Part shown: one piece after another, positions 32,301 to 45,372 of the stretch
Position numbering within the stretch: the stretch's first letter is position 1
Layout: each line of letters opens with the position of its first letter
Assembly (NCBI GenBank): GCA_015698045.1
Contig: BLAL01000020.1
Span: 948,677 to 1,012,676 of the forward strand
Length of the DNA: 64,000 nucleotides
DNA from: Rhizophagus clarus
Taxonomy: Eukaryota; Glomeromycota; Glomeromycetes; Glomerales; Glomeraceae
Direction: 5' to 3'
Notes under the pieces: generated by a model
The model's input: only the letters and a program-made list of their open reading frames with translations
What the model was told of the DNA's origin: nothing
Database searches by the model: none
Position numbers and translations under genes: made by a program

Positions 32301-35300
32301 TAATTTCAATTACAGCAACAAATACGACTTTGGTGCATGAATATTCATTCGTTATGTTCAAATTTTGAACAAATTTGGTTCAGTATTACGTTTTAATTGC
32401 ATATATACCTTCCTTGGCTTGATATATAGGACTTTTTTGGATGTCTGTACATATTTTGAGACATAATAGTCGCAATAGTTATAAGAGTCATAATAATTAT
32501 TAATCTAACATTTCTTTGAAAATCATCTAGATGAATTCCAATGTTCAAAAGTCTTAGAAGTAAACGATGGTATCGAGAACTGAAGGAAAAAAACTGTATA
32601 GCAAGGTCAATACGGAGGATAGAAAGACCAAAAATCCACGGAGGATCAAAGACTCATTCGCCTATAATATTAGATCTTAATCAACGGAGTCAAAAGACTT
32701 ATATCGAGAGGTCCAAGATTGAACTCTCGGATAACCAAAAGACTTCATATAGTACGTTATGAGGGTTATACTTTAATCGGAATTACTCACAGTTTGTACA
32801 ATTCAAAGTAATAATGATGCTTTTCTTCTGAGGACTGCGACCAATCGTATAGTTGTGATGAAATTTTGATTCCCGGTAATAATAACAACAACATCCCTTT
32901 AATTAATAATCTAATACCCGATGATAATGGTAAGCATTTCTTCTATTTCATTTATTTGTAGAAGAATGTTATATCAATTATTACTAAAATTCAACGTGAA
33001 TCTTTCTTTATTGATAGATTAATTGGTTCAGTGTGAAGCATGTACGATAGATAATATTATCGGCTTACATTAGAGGAGTTGATTATCAAGTTTTCTGCAT
33101 TCTCAAACTCAAACAACCTGAATATCTGAACAGTTTGAACCGTAAAATTCAGAAAAAGCGAAAAAATTCAAACTTTTGGAAATTATATTCAAAATCATTC
33201 AGAAGTTTAAATATTACCAAAAAAAAATAGCCAATTTTGAAAAGGGCAGAGGAGAGTTAAGGGGTCCGCCGAAACGCTAAAAATGTGAACAGGGAAAGAA
33301 GATAATCAGCTGAAATAAAAGGGTAGTAATGTTTAAAAGAAATAAGGATGGAGAGCTGGAATATAAGATTAGTTTTCCATGTTCCAGGTTTTCTTTGATA
33401 TTCTTAAAATTTTTCTAAATGTACTGGAAAGGTTTAATATTTTTCTAATGGAGAGCGGTCTTCTTCTAAATTGTATCCAAAAATACCACGCGTTAAATTA
33501 AAAGAGGTAAGGCATCGCGAAAGGAGAATCCTATTCAGTTTGATTAGATTTGCTTTACGATGCGTCATCAAAGAGTCAAGTAAAGATTATAATTTTAATC
33601 TTTAAATTTTCTTAATAAAAGAATGTAATACATTATAATCAAAATTTTAATGTTCCTTATGAGAGTGTAACAGTAAGAGATTTATTTACTATAGATCATA
33701 TTATGAAAGCAAGAAAAAATACGATTTTTTATAATGTAGTTTGGTAATTCAGAGGGGAGAAGGTTTCTTTTGTGTTCTTAACAATTTTCCGAACGCAATG
33801 GAAGTAATAATTTTTTAAGCATGGTGGAGAAGGGTTACTTTTGGCTGGGTTTGTCCTAAATAATTTTTCCAGGAGAGTGATTTCTCTAAACGTAATAGGA
33901 AAGATTTCATCTAGATCAGGCCAATTGATTTTTTACTTATTTTAGGGAGGGAGGGGGGTTAAAAAGGTTGATAAATCCATCCAAACTCAGAATTTTTAGG
34001 GAGGAATTCTGTTAAACAAAGGATCAAATTGACCTGATAATGTTGAAAGAGGATGGTTCTTAACAATAATTCTAATCACAATATGTATGATCTAAGAAAA
34101 ATGCCACGCGTTGAGTCAAAGATATTCAATGCTTCAATGATTACCACACTTCATCGAGACGAATATTCATGTAAAGATCATTTATGTACTAAATTATTTT
34201 TATTTAAAAATAAACGTAATCACTAAACAAGAAAAAAGATTTAATTTTTAATACAACTAGGAGAAACAGTTTCTCTTGCGCATTCTAATAATAGTATTAA
34301 TGTCTATTGACAAAGTAATAGATCCGAAATGTATATATATACATATACATATATATACGTATCAATGCTAAACGGCGTAATCCTTCCTATAAATATATAA
34401 AAAAAAATTTTTTGTTTAATGTCTGTAAATCGTAATCGACATATAACATTTAATAATTTACCAGAAATGGATAATCTCTTTTAAAAAAATTATTATTCAT
34501 TTTCAATTAATTTTTAATAACCAACCTCTGATATCCACAAAGAATCTGTTATTACGTTCACAATAAGAATTACGACGTGCAAGTGCGTACTGCCTAATAA
34601 AAATCATAATTAAATAATCATAATTAATTCAATACAATTTTAACTTACAATAATAAAATGAATTACCTTTACCAGCTGATGTACTTATGTGTTATATTTG
34701 ACTAATAAATGAATTATTAAGTTATAAATTCTGGCCCTCTACTATCTGGAGAACTATCAACACTAACCAAATCCTTTAATAACTCCACAGATACTCATCA
34801 ATCCCGTCATAAAATATCAACAATATAATTTAAAAAGATAAGATTTAAACATATAATGTAATAAGATTTAAAGTATATTTAAAGTATATAAGAATTTTAA
34901 AGACATAAACACGCGACCGCAAGAATCTAACAATGTGTTATGATTTAAGCATATTATAAAATACATGTAGGCACAAATATTCTATAAAGTCAGAGTTTTT
35001 CTAATAATAATTGACATACACTACCCTACAATAAATATTCGTATTTCATAAATTTTACTTAGTAAAACATAGTAAAATTGATGAATTAAGGCATAAAAGT
35101 CTGCGGATTTTTGGTAAAATCCTCTGAAATTTTTTTATTTGAAGCTAATCGATTGAAGCTTTAAAGTATCCAAACAAAAAAAAGTTTTTTTAAACATAAA
35201 AAATTGTTCTCATTATAAAACATAGGTATTAGGAAATAATACACTTGAATGACGGATCACTCTAACATAGATTCCGACAAGGCATTCAGCCATTACTTAA

Positions 35301-36400
35301 ACCAAGAAGAGAAACTGAAGAGAGCATAAATCCTTTTTAAACGTTCGTTCCGGTTATTTCACGTGACTATATGATAACGTAACACAGGTGCTAACAAATT
35401 AAAATATCGTCCCCTTCTTTTCCCTTTTATTTCGGCACATAGTACGTAGTCCTCTTTGGAACTGTGGGTAGAGCTTTTGCCCTGCTCCTGGTACTAAGGC
35501 GGATAGAGCTGGCTTTTTAGTTATAGTTAGTCATGGATTCTTTAATGTATTATTACTTTTTTGTACTAGTTTATCTGTTCTGACCATCTGTCATAAGTAT
35601 CAATACAAGAAAAATGACAGTCAACCAGAATTTCCAAGAAACCTACTGTAGATTAAAAAAGAATTTATTGAAGAAGTCGGTTAGGGAAAGAAATTTACAA
35701 ATTAATCCTTAATAATTGTGTATAGAAGAGCAAGAGGCAACTATTTTAATGAAATCAGCAATATTATATGGATTTGCAAAAATATAATAAGTTTGCGATC
35801 AGCTTTAACGGAGATACATAAAAAAATTATTCTATTAACATTATTTAAGCATAATGATATCAATTTTTTCGATTTCTCAACTTGAAAAGCGTGAAAGGCA
35901 GGAAGAAACCTTTCAATATAGTTTTCGATTTATTTCTTAGTAATTTGTGAAATAACATTTAACTGTTATATGGAATTAGAACATTTTTAGTTATCGTATC
36001 GCGCAATGTTTGAGAGGGAGAGACTTAGTATCATAATACAAATTATTTCACAAACACACGAAAGCGTTATGACAACTTTGATCTACCTTCTCTATCTACC
36101 ACTCTAATATCCTTTCTTTTACCGATATACAGTACCTCTGTATCACATTTATATTCTAAAACCTTTTTTAAAAGAGTAAAACAAAAGCAGGAAGCTATTT
36201 TGCACTGTTAGAAAGTAAACAAAATTCGGAAATTGTTTTACGTTATTGACAAGACCAGATATTGTTTTACAATTTCATACTCCTTATACTTCCTTTTATT
36301 CATTTTCTATTCCTTTTCCTTAATAAAAAAAGTTTTTAAAAAGTGAAATAAAGATGGAGGTTTCTTACGGAGGAATCAGAGAATAAAATTTTCTTTTGCA
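29371..36400. other. Decayed, moderately GC-richer region without a confident gene
   Basis: Composition is less extreme than in flanking DNA, and several stretches (for example minus strand around 30180-30310, with TRLDWAEDVYAAGVLA-like reading) hint at former exons, but all frames break within about 70 codons. I could not assign any product. An A/T hairpin occurs at 29900-29925 and an ATATAC microsatellite at 34330-34365. Confidence 0.4.
31987..32039. repeat. Perfect 19-bp inverted repeat
   Basis: GATCAAATATTTTATATGT at 31987-32005 is exactly complementary to 32021-32039 with a 15-nt A-rich loop. Outside, the similarity continues weakly (CATAAAGTAATA against CAATAAACTG), which suggests a small hairpin MITE. 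Confidence 0.75.
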
Positions 36401-36407
36401 TAGTATA

Positions 36408-37077
36408 GTTGATGAAGATCTATACAGTATACCAGCTACAATTCAGGACAATAGACTTTGCATGACCAGAAAAAAATTTTTAATAACAAAATACTTTAAG
36501 AGAAAAAAAAACATACAAAATTTTAATAACTTTATTCATTTAAAAATTACATTTATTGAATATATTGAATACGCTCATGCAATATAAATTTATAAACAAA
36601 ATTTTAACTATGTTATTAAATGTATTAATTACAAATATTATAAATTAAAAATTGGTGGAATAGAGACACAAATCAAGCTGATAGTTTTGAGACACCCCAA
36701 GGGGTTTACCTTAATGGGCGGTTGAGGCCTAGCGTGAGAGTAGGCCAACAAGGGGCCACCGTAGGGCCACTAGAGGTGAATTTGACAAAGTTGTTGATGA
36801 AGATCTATACAGTATACCAGCTATAATTCAGGACAATAGACTTTGCATGACCAGGAAAAAAATTTTTAATAACAAAATACTTTAAAAAAAAAACATACAA
36901 AATTTTAATAACTTCATTTAAAAATTACATTTATTGAATATATTGAATATGCTCATGCAATATAAGCAATATAAATTTATAAACAAAATTTTAACTATGT
37001 TATTAAATGTATTAATTACAAATATTATAAATTAAAAATTGGTAGAATAGAGACACAATTAATTTGACAAAGTTGTT
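36408..37077 (+). repeat. Tandem duplication of ~280 bp
   Basis: Copy 1 (36408-36671) and copy 2 (36792-37058) are nearly identical, starting GTTGATGAAGATCTATACAG and ending GGAATAGAGACACAA or GTAGAATAGAGACACAA. Both are followed by AATTTGACAAAGTTGTT, directly in copy 2 and after a 107-bp GC-rich insert in copy 1. Few differences mean the duplication is recent. Confidence 0.85.
36672..36778 (+). other. GC-rich ~107-bp insert in one duplicate copy
   Basis: Present in copy 1 and absent from copy 2. Its GC content is far above the surrounding DNA. It contains several self-complementary pieces: CACCCCAAGGGGTTT, GGCCTA facing TAGGCC, and GGGGCCACCGTAGGGCCAC. No coding frame. It could be a short structured retroposon or a fragment of a non-coding RNA; I do not recognise it. 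Confidence 0.6.
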
Positions 37078-40000
37078 ATTGATTAGATTTGATAAGTTTA
37101 TTGATTAAAAAATATTAAATGTAAATTTTACGAATATAATCTATGCAAATAAAAAAATTAATAATAATAATGAAGATGATTTACATCCTTCATTACCAGT
37201 TCTATCCATTCTTCGAAATTAATATACGTTTGTTCGGAGGGCATTATAGGCATGGGAGCGACAACTTCCAAAGATGCATTTCTTTCGAAGAATTAATTAT
37301 CTGGCAGAACCATTACTTCCATTAAGTAATTTGAGTTCGCAACAGATTTCCTACGAGTTTGGATCTCAGAAGCGTCGTCATTTAGGGGAATGTTTGTATT
37401 TCTGGAACCTTGGTGAGTCAGTCAAAAATCACGTGAATGAAAAGAAAGAATGAAAAGGAGATAGAAATTCGTAAAAATCGCGATGATGTACTAACTTTGA
37501 TAGCACCTGGAGGACCAAGAACGCTTTAGTGATAGCAAATCGTGTAACTATCATCTAATTTTCCCGTCCACTATAGTTTAGAATTTAAAGGAATGAATGA
37601 ATGAATGAATAAATAAAATAAATAAATATGATGTAATATATGAAGAGTTCGTATAAATTGATTAATTTATTGGATTGAAAAATGCAGCCAAAATTATTAG
37701 GTTTACTGTCACTTATCCAAAATGAAAACACCACAAAAATTTGTTTAAAATCACAAGAACGTTGTTGCAGCAAGTGCTACACATTACCTCCATCAGATCT
37801 AATAAAACAGAATTGGTATACGTCAAATAGATAATAGATATAACTTGTTTGTGTGCTGATTTAGCAGAGCTAATTGCATTGATTTTGTATTTCCCTTTCT
37901 AAGAACTTCCCCATATTTATTTTACTCTATAAAATATCTTCATCAAGATTATTGTCAACTTTGATAATAACAACTTACTACATAATTTCAATATATGATT
38001 CCTCTTTCATGCATCTTTCGTGTTATTGCAATTTGTTTGTGGTACCATCTCTTTGATGCCAACTTGAGTATTGCATGAGATGTCTCAAATATATTGTTCT
38101 AGACTCTTGATGGTTACTCATTTATGAAAGAAATCAGAATGAGGACATCATTGTGGAATAGCCAAATGTAGCAGCTAGTGCTGTTGCGCCAGTCCATATT
38201 GTATTTATCCAATTCCCAAATATAATATAGTTGAGTATAAGTAGGAATTAATTCTACTAGTATAAAAAGTTTTAATTTCTAAATAAACTATTTCATTGTC
38301 TATAATGTCATATTTTTTTTTTTTGGATATAATCAATTATTCCATTTCTCTTAAATAACAATTAAATGTTCATCAATGGCGTTATAATCTGATCACGGTA
38401 AAACCTGCGTAAAGTTTTTTATTATTAACTTTAATCATCCTTTAAATTATATTTCCATTCTTGAGTCTTCTTCACATACTAATCATATATTATCCAGTAT
38501 TAAATATATATAGTTATCTTAGAATCTAAACGTTCCATAATTAAGCCATTTCATATCAGTATACACCATGGTAGTCTTTAAATGCGGAGAAATGTTCGAA
38601 TCCTACATCTAAGGAACAACAACAACCAATTCAATTCTTAAATCAAAAGTAAACTTCAGGTATCATAGAAAATATAGTGAACCAAACTAATAAATTATGT
38701 ATTAGTGACTAATACATGAATTTGTTAAAGATACGTATTAATAGTTCAAAAGTATCTCACATGTCACCCTTTCAACATATGTACTTTGAAAGTTGTCAAC
38801 AAAACCTGATACTCTAGATTGTCTTCGTTTAATAAAATTTCCCAATGCAAGTATATTTAATCGGTACATGCAAAATATCTAAATAAAAAAAAAGTAATTT
38901 TGGTTATTAAATAATTTATATATCAAAGAATGCTGAAGCAAAAACACTTCCAAATTACCTTTGTAAGATCTTATTTCGCCAAACCTGAACTAAACTACTG
39001 AAGTCATGAATTTAAAACCAGGAACATGGACAGATTAGGAAAACATGTTTTGCTTTTGGAAATAGATATGAAGATGTTTGGTACTCTAATAGAAAATGAT
39101 TTTGATAAAGTAATATTTTTTAAAAAATTAATTCCATATTCATCTCGTAAACTGTAGTCTGTAAAAGTAATACAATTATGGAATAGAAACATTATTACCA
39201 TCATCGATCACATCGATCACAGTTACGATAAGAAACATCATGAAATAACGTAGATTCTTAAAAATTACGAATCTTCGGAGAAAAATAGTCGAAGGAGTTA
39301 TCGGAGTGGCAATAAAATTCAAAATAGTGTGCTTGTCAGAACTTTATAATGAGAAAGTTCTGTTGTTTATAGAAGCAGCTGATATTATGATTTCTGACCT
39401 AAATTTAAAATTGTTTTATTAGCACATTCGAGTTTTTTTTTTTAAAAAAAAAAAAATCATCCGGTATACAAATTTTTTTACTTACATAATATGTTGATTA
39501 AAATCAATAATCTCATTCATAAACAAATAATCTTCAATACCAAAAGTATAAGCTTTTTCTTTAACTCTTAGATCGGATTTTTTCGTCTCAATTTCTAATC
39601 AATAAATCAATATAAAAGATAATATTATTTATACGTATATATAATTTAAATCATTAATAATATACAGTAAATAATAATAATAAATTACATTTGAACATAT
39701 AAGTACATTTAGCAACATAATTCAACATTTAGTCCCGAATTTTCAAAGGCGATGCGTATTCCTGATAAACCGATTTTTGAAATATAGCAGATAGACAATT
39801 AATTTTAATTAGTCTTTTCTTTAATGTTTAAAATATATATATATATATACCACCATTGTTTCTTTGTAGTCAATTTCTTTTCGGGCGCATGTATTCCCAC
39901 CGTAATTCTCACCAATTAAACGCATATAGACGAGAACTTTTCTTTTTATTCATGCAAAAAAAAAAAAAAAAAAAAAGATCACATGCTGTGTAGAGCTTTG

Positions 40001-43000
40001 AGTCATGTGATCTGTCATGGAACCATGCGTTTTTTCATATCCATTAAAAAAATTTCCAGTGAAACGAACGGAATAAACCAAAACTTTTTTCCAAGATTAA
40101 ATCTCCGTATAAATCTGTTTTCATGAATTAGGCCCGATCTTATGAATCCATCTGAAATACACATCTCTTCGTCGAGAAGATCAGTTATATCGTTCCATTA
40201 CAATAAAATGAAAGATTTTTTCTCATCTCTTGAAAACCCATAGAAGTCTGCAAGTACAGTAATCCTTATAAGAACATCTACAACTTTTAATTTATGAAAA
40301 CATTCTGTCATTATTTTGTTATTTTGTTATTAGAAAAGTTTATGACAAAAAAATAAATTTAAACATTTACCTGATGATCCGCTATCATCTGCAAGACATT
40401 TTGGACCCTCCATCCATAATTTGATGTAAATGCACCTGCTTTGTCAACATATTTGATATCTTTTGATATGAGAGAATTGATTGTAATCAACCCACTCGAG
40501 ATAATCCTTCAATTTCGGGATCATTGTTGGCCCGACTGTATTGACACACTAAGCAAGTGCTTCTCGTTTTTTATTAAAATACAAACTGGACAAATTCCAA
40601 ACATTAATTTAACTTTATTATAGAAAAAAAATGATGATGACCAAACACGTCGAAAAATAGCTATTTTTTTTTTCTCAATAACAAATGATCAATTCTTTTT
40701 AATCTTTCCATTTTGTAAAAATTTCTAAATTAATTAAATGAGTTGAATTAAGAATTTGGTTTCTGCTATCTACAAACATGTCACTATATGTGTATAAATT
40801 TCTTGTTGAATACGGTAGTCACCATATGCGTATATGGTAATATTATCTTGCAAATTATACGCTATGTTTGATCGCACATTGCATAAAATGAATCAATGCT
40901 AGTAAAAGTCTTTTTAATTACTTAACAAATCAATAAATAGTATTCGAGAAAGGCATTAATGACGTGTTCAGTTTCTTTAATTAGAATTTTTTAGATGTAA
41001 TATGTTTAGTATAATTCTTTGCTCGTATATCACCGTATCACAAATTCAATAGCATAAAAGAAGTTATTGTATTTAAAAAAAAAAATCATCAACGCACAAA
41101 TTGCGGCTTGTCAAAAACCGGATGATTAGGCGTTGATCAAGTATCAAGATAAAACGAGATCAATAACTCGTTACAGTAATGCCAAGCATGATAGACTCGG
41201 CAAAAATGTCATCGACCATGACCAAAATTACTAAATGTAGAAATATTAAAGAAACCAGGGATAAAAACATATCAGATATGGCAAATAATAGAATTGCAAA
41301 CCCACGTTACAGCCTGATACAGCCATATTCCACGCATATTAAATTCCAACGATTTCGCGACAGATAAAGATTTTCTTTTTTCTTTTTCAAATGTGAATTA
41401 ATTTTTTAAATGCATGAAACTTCTATGATCAGTATACACCAGTTATGAATATTATTTAAAATTTATTACTCTATGCTTAGCCTATACTAGTTATCTGGTT
41501 TAAAAATACGCAACAAGAAGATGTTGTTGAAATAAAATTATTTTATTAATCTCAGATTAGTCAAGTAACGCAAATTCTTTATTAATCAAACTGATGTATT
41601 TAATAATGAAATAGTTAATTCATCAGAGGGGCAATAACCATGCCATCAGTGCAAAGGTTATTGTATTATTTAAAAATTTATATGGAGTTACTCTCGTGAC
41701 AAGCGATCAGTTTAACGAAAGATGTTGAAAATTGGGTAACTCGCGAGTCACGATGGTGTCTAGATTTTAAACTGGGAAACTCGCGAGTTCAATAATATAA
41801 ACGAATCATGAAGGAGCACAACACAACAAGATGGTCTCCAAGTCGCCGGATCTTATTGATCTTGAAGGCAATAAATTAATATGGACATTTTAAAAGAGAT
41901 TACAATTGCTCATTATTCCATGGACTAGACAGTACGCAGCCATTAATCAAAAATTCGGCGAGCTGTGCAGTCATCTAATCGTCTTTAAACAAGACAGCAT
42001 ACATCTTGGTGGATGACTATAATATGGAGTAATATTATAGATAAACTGTGGAAATAATAAATTAGATTTCATCTTAAAGTGTATATTATTTTTTCCATTT
42101 CAATCATATTTGTTAATGAATTTCATCGTATTTACTTATTTTTTTATGGTTTTTACCATTTACACATTTACAACGATTACAAAAACAATGTATTATCAAT
42201 TATTTTTCATTTCGTGTATAATATTTATTTTATAGATTTTCTTTAATAAAATTTTGTTTGATCTTGAAATATCATATGAAAAATACGAAAAATACGAAAA
42301 ATCTTCACTGATTTCTACGTGATAAGGGTTTCTTTTTGATAATTTGATAATATGTTATCTGGTTATCCAAAAAAATTTGATGATCGTGGCAATTAATCAT
42401 GATAAATGTTTTACGTGAAATTCAATTAATAAATTCGTTAAACAAACAAGAAAATTCAAGTTTATATTAATTAAATGTCCAAATTTACACTATCGAGGAT
42501 TACCATCAAAAATAATATATATTTAATTAGTTAATTACTTAACAAAAAGATAATCACACGGATTAGCCTTTTGGATGGATAATAAGGATAATAAAGACTA
42601 TCCGTAAATATTGTTATAAAACCTTATTATTACTGTGCCTTTTTGCTTTTATTTCTAATTAAATAAATAAATAAATAAAAATAAATAATTATTAATACTA
42701 TATTTGATACAATTAAACCAAAAGACGTATTTAAAGAAAAAATAAATTCTTTAGCGATTAAAAGTAGAGGGCTTTTAATGGCGTATTTAAAAAAAATAAA
42801 TCAGCCTAGTTTCTTGTATTTTTTTTTTTTTTTTATCGATTAAAGGCTTTTTTAAATTTTAATGTTTTGGGCTTATCGTACATACAATACATACATCAAC
42901 AATATTAATTAACCTTCCTTTATTATATATAAAATCCAATATTAAAAGCAGGGTCCTTAACCAGGAACGTAGGATACGTAAGCAATTATGTCAAGTCAAA

Positions 43001-43250
43001 TAACGGATATCAGCCATTAACAATGCGCAAAAATTGTTTGTTTGTTTACCGATTTTGTTTGTTTATTTTCAACTGTGGTGTCGATTTTGGTTTTGTGTGA
43101 CTACGCAATCCACTTTTCTGGAAGTCACTTTTCTGGAAGTTTACCATTTCTCTCTATATAGATTCTTGTATATACAAAAACAAAAAAAATATTTTCATTC
43201 ATTCCTTTTGTATTTCGTGACTCTACAAACCTTCATAAACCTTCACCTTC
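37078..43250. other. Gene-poor decayed region
   Basis: No frame above ~70 codons that looks like a protein. Small features seen: a GAAT/AAAT microsatellite at 37589-37630, A18 at 39958-39976, ATATAT at 39835-39850, and a repeated AACTCGCGAGT palindrome around 41728 and 41785. Composition again suggests old degraded coding or TE sequence. Confidence 0.4.
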
Positions 43251-43254
43251 CTTA

Positions 43255-43620
43255 AATTTCGCAAACTTCGCAAACTTATCAAACCTCGCAAACCTCGCAA
43301 ATTCCGCAAACTTCGCAAACTTCGCAAACCATGAACCTCGCAAAACCTCGCAAACTCCTCAAACTTCGCAAACCACGAACCTCGCAAAACCTTGCAAACT
43401 CCTCAAACTTCGCAAACCACGAACCTCGTAAAACCTCAAGCCTTCACAAACCTTAACAAACTCACCTCGAAAACCTTACAGACTTCGCAAACCCTTTGCA
43501 AACCTCAACATACTCCCCTCGTAAAACCTCGCAGACCTCGCAACCTTCTCAAACCTACCTTTCAAGCTATTACAACATCAAATCTCACACAAACTCGCAA
43601 GCAAACCTAACACACACCTA
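43255..43620 (+). repeat. 9-bp minisatellite, CGCAAAC(C/T)T
   Basis: Dozens of near-copies of CGCAAACCT/CGCAAACTT, with longer variants such as CTCCTCAAACTTCGCAAACC repeated as higher-order blocks. The C/A-rich strand is the plus strand. Because the period is a multiple of three, one frame stays open over part of it (Thr/Ser/Gln/Leu-rich), but there are no signs that it is a gene. Confidence 0.85.
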
Positions 43621-45214
43621 CTCATCAAAATAACAAATAAGAAAACTGCTGAAGAAAGACGGCATCATGGTGATAATTCCAACGATTGTTAAAAGTGTTT
43701 CGAGCTTTTCCTAAACAAATTCACGACCTCGTAAACATCACTCAATGATATGGAAATAATTATGACTCTTCACCCTCTTGTGCTAAGCCATAGCTCTCAG
43801 CCACCTTGAACCATTATATTATTATACTTAACTGTTAATTTATTTTTATTTATTATTATAATTATTTCATATATATTATACCTCTCATGAATACTTATCC
43901 CCACATTTGGGTCAAAGGCCACTTCTCAGATAATTGGTCCAGATAGCATGGCTGAAAAAATTTTTTTGAAAGTTATAAGGCAAGAGGAAAAATTAAAGAA
44001 TATTATACGAGATAAAGGTAATAGGTTATTATTTGTAGAAATAAAAGTTATAAACTATCTCCAACAATTGGGCTAAAGGCTATTATTCCCTAAGATGTAA
44101 AAATGGATTTGCTAGAAAAATGGTCAAATATTAAATTAGTCAAAGGCCATTACACTTCTCATTAATTCATACCCGTAATAATTGGGCAGAAGATTATTGT
44201 GGCCTTCTAAAAGATTACATTACTCACCAGGATTAACCGGGTCAATGATTATTTATTTATTATCAAAAACAATAACAGCCTAAGATTCATTTATTCTTAA
44301 GCTATAACTGCTTCTCAGAACAGAAATGGCCAATGCAGTTAATAATGCTCTTTAAAGCATGTATTATGGATACATGAAAATGGATGTCAGCAAACCACCA
44401 AAGTGTAATAAGATTATTTTTATATAGAGTGTTTACACAGTTAACTCTAATTATAAGTATATAATGGGCTATTATTTGTTGAAGAATTTCACAACCTCTT
44501 ACCATCAACAACTTCAATCGGCTTCATTATATCTCGTGTAAGAGTATCAATTACTGGTATCTCAAGCACTCTTGTCCATACATATACAAAGATTTATGGG
44601 CCAAATCTCAGAACGATATGTATTATGAAATTAAAGGGTAATTTGATGAAAACAAAGCTGCTCCTGAAAATTCTAGTGACAAAATTTGTTACGTGATTCA
44701 AGAGATTATGCATTGTTTGTATCTCAACTAGCGAAGATCCTTCGTCTATTGAAGATGGTTACGAACAATTAAAATAATTACAATGACAATTAATTATGGA
44801 AAAACTTTTAATAGACATTATGACTCTAAGAACTTTATGCCGAAAGTCAATCACAAGAGGAAGAGGATGGTTTTCCGTTGTCTGTTGGAGGAAAATGGTG
44901 ATGATACAGACAAAACATCTATAAGTGTCGATGAACCTCTTGCTAATTCGGAAAATCACAAGAGGAAGAAGTTGCAGTACTGTTGATCGCACTGTCACAG
45001 GATGATGCACCAATGCCAATAACTGGTAATCGATGAGGAAGAAGTTGCAGTACTGTTGATCATACTATCACAGAATGATGCATCTGAGGAAGATATATTT
45101 CGGCATTTTTTAAAAGATAATATACCTATGAAAATGAAAATTATGGACACAATGGATAAAGTAATCCTTAATTTTATTTATTTCATACTTTATTTAATGT
45201 ATTGATTTCATATA
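43621..45214. other. No confident gene; a 50-bp local duplication
   Basis: Several T-rich sentences containing CAATTGGGC(T/A).AAGGC or GGGTCAAAGGCCA recur between 43900 and 44260, hinting at an old repeat. Near the end, a ~50-bp sequence starting GAGGAAGAAGTTGCAGTACT occurs at 44962-45011 and 45036-45083. A 67-codon frame at 44783-44986 overlaps the first copy; I do not recognise it. Confidence 0.45.
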
Positions 45215-45372
45215 TTCATGTACTTTACTTTATTCATGTACTTTACTTTATTCATGTACTTTACTTTATTCATGTACTTTACTTTATTCATGTACTTTAC
45301 TTTATTCATGTACTTTACTTTATTCATGTACTTTACTTTATTCATGTACTTTACTTTATTTCATGTACTTTA
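45215..45372 (+). repeat. 18-bp minisatellite
   Basis: Eight to nine nearly identical copies of TTCATGTACTTTACTTTA. The 18-bp period leaves two frames open (repeating FIHVLY and LFMYFT), which is a translation artefact. Confidence 0.93.

Noticed and set aside
32541..32762. 73-codon frame rich in Arg/Lys/Ser
   Set aside because: No recognisable domain, no supporting neighbours, length expected by chance.
35440..35525. tRNA-like words (GTAGAGCTTTTGCCC and GATAGAGCTGG)
   Set aside because: No T-arm or acceptor complementarity could be fitted; likely chance.
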